NCBI RefSeq assembly: GCF_044788715.1
Contig: NZ_CP173170.1
Span: forward strand, 4,216,001 to 4,280,000
DNA: 64,000 bases
From: Methylotuvimicrobium sp018830325
GTDB lineage: Bacteria > Pseudomonadota > Gammaproteobacteria > Methylococcales > Methylomonadaceae
Direction: 5' to 3'
The notes beneath the pieces are model-generated. The model searched no databases. It was not told the origin of the DNA and was given only the letters and a program-made list of their open reading frames with translations. The position numbers were made by a program, and so were the translations under genes. Position 1 is the first letter of the stretch, and the number at the start of each line of letters is the position of its first letter. Positions 31,807 through 41,126 of this stretch are shown piece after piece.

Positions 31807-32070
31807 TTATTTATTGTTGCTTTCAACAACTTCAACTAGCCTGAAGGTTTTGTTTTTAGACATTGGTCTACAAGATGTAATGGACACAATATCACCTTCA
31901 TTGCATTGATTTTGCTCATCATGAGCCATTAATTTTGTCGAACGCTTGATATATTTGCCATACACAGGGTGCTTGACAAAGCGCTCAACCAAGACGGTAA
32001 TGCTTTTGTCCATTTTATTACTAATGACACGACCGCTTAAGGTTCTTAATTTTTCAGTTTTTTCGCTCAT
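31807..32070 (-). CDS. rpsQ: Small ribosomal subunit protein S17
   Basis: An 87-residue OB-fold primary 16S-binding protein. LSGRVISNKMDKSITVLVER and the HDEQNQCNEGDIVSITSCRP block are the family hallmarks. Last gene of the S10 operon, 3 bp after rpmC. Confidence 0.98.
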   Translation of the reverse strand: MSEKTEKLRTLSGRVISNKMDKSITVLVERFVKHPVYGKYIKRSTKLMAHDEQNQCNEGDIVSITSCRPMSKNKTFRLVEVVESNNK

Positions 32071-32073
32071 GAC

Positions 32074-32265
32074 TTAAGCTCTCCCTAATTCATTCAATAC
32101 AGTATGTATACGAGCAATATCACGTCTGACTTGTTTGACTTGAGCGGTCTTAGTCAACTGACCTGTGCCTTTTTGCATCCTGAGATTGAATTGCTCTCTT
32201 GAGAGCTCAAGTAGCATATCGGCTAACTCTTGTTTTGATTTTTGTCGTAATTCGGTGGCTTTCAT
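32074..32265 (-). CDS. rpmC: Large ribosomal subunit protein L29
   Basis: A 63-residue two-helix protein near the tunnel exit that helps dock trigger factor and SRP. MKATELRQKSKQELADMLLE and RREQ-type FNLRMQKGTGQL segments identify it. The ATG overlaps the rplP stop by one base; a GTG codon just before it is the alternative start. Confidence 0.96.
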   Translation of the reverse strand: MKATELRQKSKQELADMLLELSREQFNLRMQKGTGQLTKTAQVKQVRRDIARIHTVLNELGRA

Positions 32266-32678
32266 CACATTATCGTCCGAGCTATGAATGTTGTCTTAAT
32301 CGGCAGTTTGGCAGATGCTAATGCAAACGCTTCTCTTGCAAGCTCTTCGGGCACACCTTGGATTTCATAAAGCATGGTGCCCGGTTTAATCTGAGCAACC
32401 CAGTATTCTACACTACCTTTACCTTTTCCCATCCTAACTTCTAAAGGTTTTTTGGTAATAGGCTTGTCTGGAAATACTCTGATCCATATTTTACCACCAC
32501 GCTTTACATGACGAGTAATCGCTCTACGTGCAGCTTCGATCTGACGGGCTGTAATCCTTCCTCTTGTTGTGGCTTTTAATCCGAATTCACCGAAACTTAC
32601 CGATGAGCCACGTACAGCAATACCGTTATTTCTATTCTTATGCTGCTTACGAAATTTTGTTCTTTTGGGTTGAAGCAT
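32265..32678 (-). CDS. rplP: Large ribosomal subunit protein L16
   Basis: A 137-residue protein that organises the A-site tRNA pocket. MLQPKRTKFRKQHKNRN starts it; GRITARQIEAARRAITRHVK and MGKGKGSVEYWVAQIKPG are conserved. Its TGA overlaps the rpmC ATG. Confidence 0.98.
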   Translation of the reverse strand: MLQPKRTKFRKQHKNRNNGIAVRGSSVSFGEFGLKATTRGRITARQIEAARRAITRHVKRGGKIWIRVFPDKPITKKPLEVRMGKGKGSVEYWVAQIKPGTMLYEIQGVPEELAREAFALASAKLPIKTTFIARTIM

Positions 32679-32694
32679 GACTTTATCCGTTCAA

Positions 32695-33366
32695 CTATTT
32701 TTTAGATTCTGTAACATCGGATACACCTTGTGTATCCACATCAAATACTTCGCCTTTGAAAATCCAGACTTTAATGCCAATGATTCCATAAGTGGTATTT
32801 GCCTCGGCCGTACCATAATCGATGTCGGCTCTTAGTGTGTGCAAAGGTACACGGCCTTCTCTATACCATTCGGTACGGGCAATTTCAGCACCGTTTAAAC
32901 GGCCGGCAACATTAATTTTGATGCCTTCCGCGCCCAAACGCATAGTGTTGGTAACCGCACGCTTCATAGCCCTACGGTACATGATTCTTTTTTCAAGTTG
33001 CTGGGCAATGCTTTCTGCTACCAGATAAGCATCTAATTCCGGCTTTCTGATTTCTTCGACATTCATCTGCACCGGAATGCCCATCATCGCCGAAACTTCT
33101 TGTCTTAATTTATCGATGTCTTCGCCTTTTTTGCCAATCACAATCCCTGGTCTTGCAGTATGAACGGTGATATGGGCATTACTTGCTGGACGATTAATCT
33201 GAATGCGACTAACCGAAGCGTGAGCAAGCTTTTTTTTGATAAAGTCTCTAACTTTAAGATCTTGATGCAGAAAAACCGGGTAATCCTGAGAGTTTGCGTA
33301 CCATCTAGAAGTCCAGTCTTTAACAATTCCAAGGCGAATACCCGTTGGATGTACTTTTTGTCCCAT
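32695..33366 (-). CDS. rpsC: Small ribosomal subunit protein S3
   Basis: A 223-residue protein lining the mRNA entry channel. The KH domain GxxG loop is VIGKKGEDI near residues 75-83; the C-terminal domain has GRLNGAEIARTEWYREGRVP. MGQKVHPTGIRLGIVKDW is the canonical N-terminus. Eight bp after rplV. Confidence 0.98.
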   Translation of the reverse strand: MGQKVHPTGIRLGIVKDWTSRWYANSQDYPVFLHQDLKVRDFIKKKLAHASVSRIQINRPASNAHITVHTARPGIVIGKKGEDIDKLRQEVSAMMGIPVQMNVEEIRKPELDAYLVAESIAQQLEKRIMYRRAMKRAVTNTMRLGAEGIKINVAGRLNGAEIARTEWYREGRVPLHTLRADIDYGTAEANTTYGIIGIKVWIFKGEVFDVDTQGVSDVTESKK

Positions 33367-33374
33367 TTTTACCT

Positions 33375-33710
33375 CTACTCGTATTCTGCTACTTTAATTG
33401 TTATGTGACAGGTTCTTTTCAATATTTTATTGGCTCGACCTTTCGCTCGCGGTTTAAAACGTTTCATGGTCGGCCCTTCATTGACATAAACCGTCGTAAC
33501 CTTCAATTCGTCAACATCGGCGCTTTCGTTATGCTCCGCATTGGCAATCGCCGACTCTAAAAGCTTTTTGATGACCGCTGCCGCACTTTTTGTACTAAAT
33601 GACAAAATTGCTAGCGCTTTCTCTACCGGCAGACCGCGGATTTGATCACCTACCAACCTGGCTTTTTGTGCCGACATAGGTGCATTGCTTAATTTTGCTG
33701 ATATTTCCAT
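33375..33710 (-). CDS. rplV: Large ribosomal subunit protein L22
   Basis: A 111-residue protein whose beta-hairpin (GPTMKRFKPRAKGRANKILKR-type loop, here FKPRAKGRANKI) reaches into the exit tunnel; macrolide-resistance changes map there in other species and the loop looks wild-type. MEISAKLSNAPMSAQKARL is the usual N-terminal block. Confidence 0.97.
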   Translation of the reverse strand: MEISAKLSNAPMSAQKARLVGDQIRGLPVEKALAILSFSTKSAAAVIKKLLESAIANAEHNESADVDELKVTTVYVNEGPTMKRFKPRAKGRANKILKRTCHITIKVAEYE

Positions 33711-33718
33711 GCTACACC

Positions 33719-33991
33719 TTACCTTGACTTCTTATCGGCCACATGCCCTTTATAGGTGCGTGTCGGCGCAAATTCACCGAGTTTATGCCCTATCATATTC
33801 TCAGAAACAAGAACAGGGACGTGTTGACGCCCATTGTGGACAGCAATAGTTAAACCCAACATATCGGGAATAATCATTGATCTTCTTGACCATGTTTTAA
33901 TCGGTTTCCTATTATTGGCTTTTACCGCATCCTCTACTTTTTTCAGAAGATGATGATCTATAAAAGGACCTTTTTTAATTGATCGTGGCAC
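33719..33991 (-). CDS. rpsS: Small ribosomal subunit protein S19
   Basis: A 90-residue protein of the 30S head: MPRSIKKGPFIDHHLLKKVE, WSRRSMIIPDMLG and GHKLGEFAPTRTYKGH are all conserved. It works with S13 near the P and A sites. Twelve bp after rplB. Confidence 0.98.
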   Translation of the reverse strand: MPRSIKKGPFIDHHLLKKVEDAVKANNRKPIKTWSRRSMIIPDMLGLTIAVHNGRQHVPVLVSENMIGHKLGEFAPTRTYKGHVADKKSR

Positions 33992-34003
33992 GCTATTTCC
34001 TCT

Positions 34004-34831
34004 CTATTTCTGCTTACGGCGTCTGACAATCATGTTGTCTGTGCGTTTATTTTTACGTGTTTTATAACCTTTGGTCGGCATACCCCATGGCGAAACAGGA
34101 TGTCTGCCACCGGATGTACGCCCTTCACCACCACCATGCGGATGATCTACAGGATTCATTGCCACACCGCGAACGGTTGGCCTTACCCCGCGCCAGCGCT
34201 TTGCTCCGGCCTTGCCCAATGAAGTTAAGTTGTGCTCGGAGTTGGACACTTCTCCAACTACAGCCTTACAATCCGACATGATTTTGCGCATTTCCCCCGA
34301 TCTTAGCCGGATGGTTACGTAAGCGCCTTCTCTAGCGACTAACTGGCAAGATGCACCTGCGCTTCTTGCTAATTGAGCTCCTTTACCGGGCTTTAATTCA
34401 ACGCAATGTATAGTAGTACCCAATGGGATATTTCTAAGCGGCATGCAATTACCCGGCTTAACCGCAGTCGTTTCAGCGGATAAAATCTCTTGCCCTTGGG
34501 TTATGCCTTTTGGGGCGATAATATATCGACGCTCACCGTCTTTAAAGAGAATCAAAGCAATATTGGCGGTTCTGTTGGGATCGTATTCGATACGCTCAAC
34601 TACAGCCGGAATATCTATTTTATTTCTTTTAAAATCAATGATCCGGTAGTGATGCTTATGACCCCCACCGACATGACGTGTGGTTATGCGCCCTTGATTA
34701 TTACGTCCGCCATTTTTGCTGTTTTTATCAAGCAACTGTGCGAATGGCTTGCCTTTATGTAACTCATCGTTTTTGACACGTACAACAAACCTCGATCCAG
34801 CCGATGTAGGTTTTGATTTTACAATAGCCAT
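34004..34831 (-). CDS. rplB: Large ribosomal subunit protein L2
   Basis: A 275-residue protein important for subunit joining and peptidyl transfer. GRITTRHVGGGHKHHYRIID is the N-terminal block, and MNPVDHPHGGGEGRTSGGRH near residues 224-243 holds the conserved His of the peptidyl-transferase neighbourhood. It follows rplW after 41 bp, the widest space in this part of the S10 operon. Confidence 0.98.
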   Translation of the reverse strand: MAIVKSKPTSAGSRFVVRVKNDELHKGKPFAQLLDKNSKNGGRNNQGRITTRHVGGGHKHHYRIIDFKRNKIDIPAVVERIEYDPNRTANIALILFKDGERRYIIAPKGITQGQEILSAETTAVKPGNCMPLRNIPLGTTIHCVELKPGKGAQLARSAGASCQLVAREGAYVTIRLRSGEMRKIMSDCKAVVGEVSNSEHNLTSLGKAGAKRWRGVRPTVRGVAMNPVDHPHGGGEGRTSGGRHPVSPWGMPTKGYKTRKNKRTDNMIVRRRKQK

Positions 34832-34872
34832 GCTTTCTACCGTTTCCTATTGATCTTTTAAACTTTTAACTA

Positions 34873-35175
34873 TTAAGCTGCCGAGAAATCTATATCGTGG
34901 CCTTCTTTTAGCTTGACATAGGCTTTTTTCCAATCGGAACGTTTGCCAAGGGTTTGACCAAACCTTTTTTTCTTGCCTTTGACATTCAGTACACGGACCG
35001 AATCGACTTTTACTTCGAACATAAGCTCGACGGCTTGCTTTATTTGATTCTTGGTTGCCTGTTTCTGAACGTTAAACACAAACTGTTTATTCGCCTCAGC
35101 TGCAACTGTGCTTTTTTCTGAAACAACAGGAGCTCTCAAGACACTTGCCAACTTACTTTTGATCAGCTCGTTCAT
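34873..35175 (-). CDS. rplW: Large ribosomal subunit protein L23
   Basis: A 100-residue tunnel-exit protein and docking site for trigger factor and SRP. SVLRAPVVSEKSTVAAE and VLNVKGKKKRFGQTLGKRSD are the conserved strands. Its start overlaps the rplD stop by 4 bp. Confidence 0.97.
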   Translation of the reverse strand: MNELIKSKLASVLRAPVVSEKSTVAAEANKQFVFNVQKQATKNQIKQAVELMFEVKVDSVRVLNVKGKKKRFGQTLGKRSDWKKAYVKLKEGHDIDFSAA

Positions 35176-35792
35176 GCCAACCTCTCCTCTATCATTTTTA
35201 CCGCCGCAGGCGTCATAATGACTTTTTCCGCTGCTACCAGCGATACCGGACTCAAATTATCCGCAGAACACACTTCTAAATACGGAATATTTCTTGAAGC
35301 CAAAGCCAGATTAAAGTCGACTTCGTCGGATATGATTAAAACGCGCTTACAATCCAAACCGCTCAGCTTTGCAACCATTTCTTTCGTTTTTGGAGTCGAA
35401 GGAAGGATTTCACTACTGACAACCAAACGGTCTTGTCTTAGCAACTCGGACAAAATTGAACGCAAACCCGAACGAAACATTTTTTTATTTAGTTTTTGCT
35501 CGAATGAACGCGGTCTTGCAGCAAAGGTCACGCCACCTGTTCTCCAAAGTGGACTGCGCATTGTACCAGATCTTGCTCGCCCCGTCCCTTTTTGACGCCA
35601 AGGTTTAATCCCACCGCCACTTACATCGGAACGGGTCTTCTGTGCTTTTGTCCCGGAACGAGCGCCGGCCAAGTGCCGAGTCACCAATTGATGAACTAAC
35701 GTCTCATTAAAAGCTTGCCCAAAAACTTCTTCGCCTACCGCGACTGCTGCGGCAGATTCGCTCTCGTTAATTGCAGGAATTTGTATACTCAT
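35172..35792 (-). CDS. rplD: Large ribosomal subunit protein L4
   Basis: A 206-residue protein. The basic extended loop KPWRQKGTGRARSGTMRSPL lines the exit tunnel. In E. coli L4 also represses its own S10 operon; here rpsJ follows tuf after 5 bp, leaving no room for the E. coli-type S10 leader. It overlaps rplC and rplW by 4 bp each. Confidence 0.98.
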   Translation of the reverse strand: MSIQIPAINESESAAAVAVGEEVFGQAFNETLVHQLVTRHLAGARSGTKAQKTRSDVSGGGIKPWRQKGTGRARSGTMRSPLWRTGGVTFAARPRSFEQKLNKKMFRSGLRSILSELLRQDRLVVSSEILPSTPKTKEMVAKLSGLDCKRVLIISDEVDFNLALASRNIPYLEVCSADNLSPVSLVAAEKVIMTPAAVKMIEERLA

Positions 35793-36448
35793 GATTTATC
35801 CTTCTTATTCCGCATTTTTGCAGCCGGGGTAATCACAACATCGCTACCTTTTGCTCCAGGCACAGCCCCTTTGACTAAAATCAAGTTTCTCTCACTATCG
35901 ACCGCATGAATAGTTAGATTATCGATTGTCGTTTTAGCGGCGCCCATATGACCGGACATTTTTTTCCCTTTAAAAACGCGACCCGGTGTTTGACACATAC
36001 CATTAGAACCGGGTGCTCTATGGGACAGTGAATTACCGTGAGTCGCATCCTGCGTTCTAAAATTATGCCGTTTGACTGCACCTTGATAACCTTTACCGAT
36101 GCTTGTTCCGCGAACATCAACCACCTGTCCTTGAGCAAAAATACTTGCTTGCAATTCGGAACCGGCAGAGAGATCGTCGCCTTCACCGTCATCCAGCCTG
36201 AATTCCCACAGACCTGTTCCTGCGGTTACATTCGCAGCAGCAAAATGACCAGCCATCGCTTTATTCACTCTGGATGATTTTTTTTCACCCGCGGTGACTT
36301 GTATCGCGCGATAGCCATCTTTTTCGATGCTTTTAACTTGAGTGACTCGGTTAGACTCTATCTGAAGAACTGTCACGGGCACTGACGACCCATCCTCGCA
36401 AAATACTCTGGTCATACCACATTTACGACCTATTAGACCTATTGACAT
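35789..36448 (-). CDS. rplC: Large ribosomal subunit protein L3
   Basis: A 219-residue early-assembly protein whose extension reaches the peptidyl-transferase centre: KRHNFRTQDATHGNSLSHRA and GSNGMCQTPGRVFKGKKMSG, with the Gln of the GMCQTPG loop that PrmB methylates in E. coli. MSIGLIGRKCGMTRVFCEDG is the standard start. Confidence 0.98.
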   Translation of the reverse strand: MSIGLIGRKCGMTRVFCEDGSSVPVTVLQIESNRVTQVKSIEKDGYRAIQVTAGEKKSSRVNKAMAGHFAAANVTAGTGLWEFRLDDGEGDDLSAGSELQASIFAQGQVVDVRGTSIGKGYQGAVKRHNFRTQDATHGNSLSHRAPGSNGMCQTPGRVFKGKKMSGHMGAAKTTIDNLTIHAVDSERNLILVKGAVPGAKGSDVVITPAAKMRNKKDKS

Positions 36449-36466
36449 CTGCCAATTCCCCTACAT

Positions 36467-36778
36467 TTAATTCAACTTTATTTGAACGTCTACACCGGCT
36501 GCCAGATCCAATTTCATCAAGGCATCGACAGTTTTTTCGGTTGGCTCGACGATGTCGAGCAATCGTTTGTACGTTCTTAATTCATATTGATCGCGCGCGT
36601 CTTTATTGACATGCGGAGAGATCAAAATCGTAAACCGCTCTTTCTTAGTAGGCAGCGGGATAGGGCCTTTGACTTGAGCGCCCGTTCTTTTCGCTGTTTC
36701 TACGATTTCACCTGCCGATTGATCAATTAATTTATGATCAAATGATTTCAGGCGTATTCTAATTGTTTGACTCGTCAT
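36467..36778 (-). CDS. rpsJ: Small ribosomal subunit protein S10 (NusE)
   Basis: A 103-residue protein of the 30S head that also acts as NusE in transcription antitermination, linking NusG to the ribosome. RIRLKSFDHKLIDQSAGEIV and GPIPLPTKKERFTILISPHV are diagnostic. It begins 5 bp after tuf, so the str and S10 operons appear fused. Confidence 0.98.
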   Translation of the reverse strand: MTSQTIRIRLKSFDHKLIDQSAGEIVETAKRTGAQVKGPIPLPTKKERFTILISPHVNKDARDQYELRTYKRLLDIVEPTEKTVDALMKLDLAAGVDVQIKLN

Positions 36779-36783
36779 ATTGT

Positions 36784-37974
36784 TTACTCGATGATTGATG
36801 CAACAACGCCCGCGCCAACGGTACGGCCACCTTCACGAACCGCGAAACGCAAACCTTCTTCCATCGCAATCGGAGCAATTAATTTTACTTCAACGTTGAC
36901 GTTATCGCCCGGCATCACCATTTCCACGCCTTCCGGCAGATCGACCGCTCCGGTTACATCCGTTGTTCTGAAATAAAATTGTGGACGATAGCCATTAAAG
37001 AATGGTGTATGACGCCCGCCTTCGTCTTTCGATAATACGTAGATTTCCGCTTTGAAATGAGTATGCGGCTTAATGGTGCCTTTGTGCGCCAAGACTTGTC
37101 CGCGTTCGACGTCGTCTCTTTTGGTGCCTCTTAACAAAACCCCAACGTTATCGCCCGCTTGGCCTTGATCCAATAATTTACGGAACATTTCTACGCCGGT
37201 GCAGGTTGTCGTCGTAGTCGGTCTAATTCCGACAATTTCAATCTCTTGCCCGACCTTAATGATTCCACGCTCGACACGTCCGGTAACCACGGTGCCGCGC
37301 CCAGAAATCGAGAACACGTCTTCAATCGGCATCAGGAACGGCTGATCGATCGCACGCTCAGGCTCCGGAATATAGGTATCTAAGGCTTCGACCAGTTTAA
37401 GGATCGACGGCACGCCAATTTCACTAGTGTCGCCTTCCAGCGCTTTTAACGCCGAGCCGATAACTAACGGGGTGTCGTCGCCCGGAAATTCGTACATGTC
37501 CAATAATTCTCTGACTTCCATTTCCACCAATTCGATCAATTCAGCATCATCCACCATATCGGCTTTATTCAAATAAACTACGATATATGGAACACCCACT
37601 TGACGCGCTAATAAGATATGCTCACGAGTTTGCGGCATCGGACCGTCGGCCGCCGAACATACCAGGATCGCTCCATCCATTTGCGCCGCACCGGTAATCA
37701 TGTTTTTGACGTAGTCAGCATGACCCGGGCAGTCTACGTGCGCATAGTGGCGCGCTTCTGATTCGTACTCCACATGAGCCGTTGCGATTGTAATGCCACG
37801 CTCGCGCTCTTCGGGGGCGTTATCAATTTGATCGTAGGCTTTGTAGACGCCGCCACGCGCATCCGCCATCACTTTTGTCAATGCCGCGGTTAATGTGGTT
37901 TTACCATGATCGACGTGACCGATGGTTCCTACGTTTACGTGTGGTTTTTTACGTTCGAATTTTTCTTTGGACAT
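36784..37974 (-). CDS. tuf: Elongation factor Tu (copy in the str operon)
   Basis: A 396-residue GTPase that delivers aminoacyl-tRNA to the ribosome. G1 is GHVDHGKT (residues 19-26), G3 DCPGHADY, G4 NKADM. The second copy at 53034-54224 differs by one residue: SILKLVEALD here, SIIKLVEALD there. It follows fusA, the standard str-operon place. DNA is nearly identical between copies across the coding region and unlike in the flanks, which points to gene conversion. Confidence 0.99.
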   Translation of the reverse strand: MSKEKFERKKPHVNVGTIGHVDHGKTTLTAALTKVMADARGGVYKAYDQIDNAPEERERGITIATAHVEYESEARHYAHVDCPGHADYVKNMITGAAQMDGAILVCSAADGPMPQTREHILLARQVGVPYIVVYLNKADMVDDAELIELVEMEVRELLDMYEFPGDDTPLVIGSALKALEGDTSEIGVPSILKLVEALDTYIPEPERAIDQPFLMPIEDVFSISGRGTVVTGRVERGIIKVGQEIEIVGIRPTTTTTCTGVEMFRKLLDQGQAGDNVGVLLRGTKRDDVERGQVLAHKGTIKPHTHFKAEIYVLSKDEGGRHTPFFNGYRPQFYFRTTDVTGAVDLPEGVEMVMPGDNVNVEVKLIAPIAMEEGLRFAVREGGRTVGAGVVASIIE

Positions 37975-38002
37975 GATTCAATACCTTTATTTTCTATTCA
38001 AT

Positions 38003-40099
38003 TTATGAAACTTTTTTTATGATTGCTTCTGCAATATTTGCAGGTGCTTCAGCGTATTTTTCAAATTGCATACTGTATGTTGCTCGCCCCTGTGTTGCAG
38101 ATCGCAAATCAGTCGCATAACCGAACATCTCCGCCAACGGAACTTCACAACTGATAGTTTTACCTGCAGGAGTGTCGTCCATACCCTGAATGATTCCACG
38201 GCGCCTGTTTATATCACCTACAACATCACCCATGTAATCTTCCGGAGTCACGACTTCTACCTTCATTATTGGCTCCAGAAGGACCGGGTCGGCTTTTTTT
38301 GCACCCTCTTTAAAGCACATTGATCCAGCGATTTTAAATGCCATCTCGCTCGAATCAACATCGTGGTACGATCCATCAAACAATGATACCTTTACATCCA
38401 CCACTGGAAACCCTGCCAAAACTCCATTTTCCAGTTGCTCCTGCACTCCTTTGTCAACTGCCGGTATGTATTCCCTTGGAACCACGCCACCAACAATTTC
38501 ATTCACAAATTCATATCCGGAACCGGGTTCTTTCGGCTCGATTCGCAACCATACATGTCCATATTGACCTCGCCCGCCGGATTGACGAATAAATTTTCCC
38601 TCTTGCTCCACTTGCTTGCGAATAGTTTCTCTATAGGCAACTTGAGGAGCGCCGACGTTAGCATCGACGCTGAATTCCCTTTTCATTCTGTCTACAATTA
38701 TCTCCAGATGTAATTCACCCATTCCGGAAATAATGGTTTGACCTGACTCCTGGTCGGTATGCACACGAAACGATGGATCTTCTTGGGCAAGCTTGCTAAG
38801 AGCAACACCCATTTTTTCTTGATCGGCTTTAGTTTTCGGCTCTACGGCAACCGATATTACCGGCTCAGGAAAATCCATTCTCTCAAGCACAATGATCGAT
38901 TTCATGTCACATAAAGTATCGCCGGTAGTGACATCTTTCAGACCTATTGCCGCAGCTATATCGCCGGCATGCACTTCCTTAATTTCTTCACGGGAATTAG
39001 CATGCATTTGCACTAATCGCCCTATACGCTCTTTCTTCTTTTTTACCGAGTTATAAACAGCATCGCCGGAGTTAAGTACGCCCGAATAAACCCGGATAAA
39101 GGTTAAAGCCCCTACAAATGGATCGGTTGCAATTTTAAAAGCTAGCGCCGCAAAAGGCGCATCATTGTCCGCAGGTCGCTCTTCTTCGGTCACATCATCC
39201 GCAAGAACACCTTTAATCGGCTTAACTTCTGTAGGCGAAGGCAAATACTCGATTACAGCATCCAACATCGCCTGAACGCCTTTGTTTTTAAAGGCCGATC
39301 CGCAAAATGTAGGAACCGCAAGATTATTTAATGTGAGCTGTCGTATCCCTTTTTTAATCTCCTCTTCAGAGAGATCAACACCGTCTAGGTATTTTTCCAT
39401 TAGCTCATCAGAACCTTCCACTGCCGACTCAATCATGTGATCACGCCATTCTTGACAGAGTGAAAACATATCGACCGGTATTTCACGTTCCTCGAAATTC
39501 ATTCCCTTGGTTGCTTCATCCCAATAAATGGCTTTCATTTTTATCAGGTCTACAACGCCTTCGAACGAATCATCAGCACCTATCGGCAATTGCATCGGAA
39601 TAGGATTACTTCCTAAACGCGCTTTAATTTGCTGAACCACCCTTAAAAAATTGGCTCCTTGCCTATCCATCTTATTGATAAACGCCAACCTCGGCACATG
39701 GTATTTATTAGCCTGTCTCCACACTGTTTCCGATTGCGGCTCAACACCCCCCACCGCGCAAAATACGGCACAAGCTCCGTCTAAAACCCTAAGGGATCGT
39801 TCAACTTCGATCGTAAAATCAACATGCCCCGGCGTATCAATAATATTTATTTGGTGCTCCGGAAACTGTTTGCTCATACCGCTCCAAAAACAGGTGGTAG
39901 CGGCCGAGGTAATGGTAATACCTCTTTCTTGCTCTTGAGCCATCCAATCCATGGTTGCCGCGCCATCATGCACCTCGCCAATTTTGTGCGAAACGCCTGT
40001 ATAAAACAGTACGCGCTCGGTAGTCGTCGTCTTACCGGCATCAATATGAGCCATGATGCCTATGTTTCGATAACGACTAAGGGGAGTTTTCCGTGCCAC
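38003..40099 (-). CDS. fusA: Elongation factor G
   Basis: A 698-residue translocation GTPase. MARKTPLSRYRNIGIMAHID with the G1 motif AHIDAGKT opens the G domain; DTPGHVDF and NKMDRQGANF are G3 and G4; domains II-V follow to YSMQFEKYAEAP. It starts at GTG. It is the canonical EF-G of the str operon, between rpsG and tuf. Confidence 0.99.
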   Translation of the reverse strand: MARKTPLSRYRNIGIMAHIDAGKTTTTERVLFYTGVSHKIGEVHDGAATMDWMAQEQERGITITSAATTCFWSGMSKQFPEHQINIIDTPGHVDFTIEVERSLRVLDGACAVFCAVGGVEPQSETVWRQANKYHVPRLAFINKMDRQGANFLRVVQQIKARLGSNPIPMQLPIGADDSFEGVVDLIKMKAIYWDEATKGMNFEEREIPVDMFSLCQEWRDHMIESAVEGSDELMEKYLDGVDLSEEEIKKGIRQLTLNNLAVPTFCGSAFKNKGVQAMLDAVIEYLPSPTEVKPIKGVLADDVTEEERPADNDAPFAALAFKIATDPFVGALTFIRVYSGVLNSGDAVYNSVKKKKERIGRLVQMHANSREEIKEVHAGDIAAAIGLKDVTTGDTLCDMKSIIVLERMDFPEPVISVAVEPKTKADQEKMGVALSKLAQEDPSFRVHTDQESGQTIISGMGELHLEIIVDRMKREFSVDANVGAPQVAYRETIRKQVEQEGKFIRQSGGRGQYGHVWLRIEPKEPGSGYEFVNEIVGGVVPREYIPAVDKGVQEQLENGVLAGFPVVDVKVSLFDGSYHDVDSSEMAFKIAGSMCFKEGAKKADPVLLEPIMKVEVVTPEDYMGDVVGDINRRRGIIQGMDDTPAGKTISCEVPLAEMFGYATDLRSATQGRATYSMQFEKYAEAPANIAEAIIKKVS

Positions 40100-40123
40100 T
40101 GTGCAAGCCTTCAGTAACTTAAA

Positions 40124-40594
40124 TTACCAGCGGTAATGAGAAAACGCCTTGTTCGCCTCGGCCATACGATGAGTTTCCTCACGCTTTTTAGCTGCCGCGC
40201 CCCGACTTTCGAAGGCATCCAACAACTCGCCGGCCAGCTTTGAAGGCATGTTTTTTTCGTTTCTTTTACGAGCCGCATCAATCAGCCAGCGCATCGCCAA
40301 AGCCGCACGACGCGAAGGTCTAACTTCGACAGGAACCTGATAAGTTGCCCCGCCGACACGTCTTGACTTAACTTCAACACGCGGCTGCACATTCTCCAGA
40401 GCTCGAGTCAATACCTCCAACGGCTCGGCATGACCTTTACTTTCGATAACGTCCAGCGCACCGTATACAATCTTTTCGGCAACTGATTTCTTTCCGCTAG
40501 TCATGATCATATTCATGAACTTGGTTAGCATGGTGCTACCAAATCTAGGATCCGGAATGACGTCTCTTTTCGCCGCTACTCTTCTTCTTGACAT
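40124..40594 (-). CDS. rpsG: Small ribosomal subunit protein S7
   Basis: A 156-residue primary assembly protein of the 30S head: MSRRRVAAKRDVIPDPRFGS and VGGATYQVPVEVRPSRRAAL are diagnostic; it ends ...AFSHYRW, the short C-terminal form. S7 represses the str operon in E. coli. Eighteen bp after rpsL. Confidence 0.98.
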   Translation of the reverse strand: MSRRRVAAKRDVIPDPRFGSTMLTKFMNMIMTSGKKSVAEKIVYGALDVIESKGHAEPLEVLTRALENVQPRVEVKSRRVGGATYQVPVEVRPSRRAALAMRWLIDAARKRNEKNMPSKLAGELLDAFESRGAAAKKREETHRMAEANKAFSHYRW

Positions 40595-40612
40595 TTAATT
40601 CACCAAACTTCG

Positions 40613-40987
40613 TTAGGCTTTAGGTCTTTTCGTTCCATACTTCGAACGACCGCACTTTCTGTTTTTGACACCCGAAGTATCAAGACTTCCGCGAACGACG
40701 TGATATCGCACACCCGGCAAATCCTTTACCCTACCGCCACGAATCAACACAACGGAATGCTCTTGCAGGTTGTGACCCTCACCACCAATATAGCTACTTA
40801 CCTCCGCACCGTTAGTCAACCGTACCCGCGCGACCTTTCTTAATGCCGAGTTCGGCTTCTTGGGAGTCGTGGTATAGACTCTAGTACATACTCCGCGGCG
40901 CTGAGGACATGCCTCCAGCGCCGGAACATTGCTTTTTTCTATTCTTTTAGCACGCGGCTTACGAACCAATTGGTTGATCGTGGCCAT
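40613..40987 (-). CDS. rpsL: Small ribosomal subunit protein S12
   Basis: A 124-residue decoding-centre protein. TTPKKPNSALRKVARVRL carries the wild-type Lys43 and Lys44 and GGRVKDLPGVRYH the conserved Lys/Asp loop, so no streptomycin-resistance change is visible. MATINQLVRKPRAKR is canonical. First gene of the str operon, with a probable promoter in the 164-bp gap after rpoC. Confidence 0.99.
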   Translation of the reverse strand: MATINQLVRKPRAKRIEKSNVPALEACPQRRGVCTRVYTTTPKKPNSALRKVARVRLTNGAEVSSYIGGEGHNLQEHSVVLIRGGRVKDLPGVRYHVVRGSLDTSGVKNRKCGRSKYGTKRPKA

Positions 40988-41083
40988 AAATTTGTTACTC
41001 CAAAAATTCAGTTTACCCGCCAGTCAATAAAAATAACCGCCGTACATTTTTATGCACAGCGGCCATATAATGCTTATCCTGAC

Positions 41084-41126
41084 AAATAGCGTTAGCTCAT
41101 TTGAGCAGAGCATCTTAACGCTATTT
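41084..41126. other. Large stem-loop between rpoC and rpsL
   Basis: AAATAGCGTTA and TAACGCTATTT form a perfect 11-bp stem with a 21-base loop that itself contains GCTCATTTGAGC. On the plus strand the stem is followed by an eight-T run, i.e. terminator polarity against antisense transcription; on the sense strand the same run precedes the stem. The -10 box of the putative rpsL promoter lies in this structure. Confidence 0.6.
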
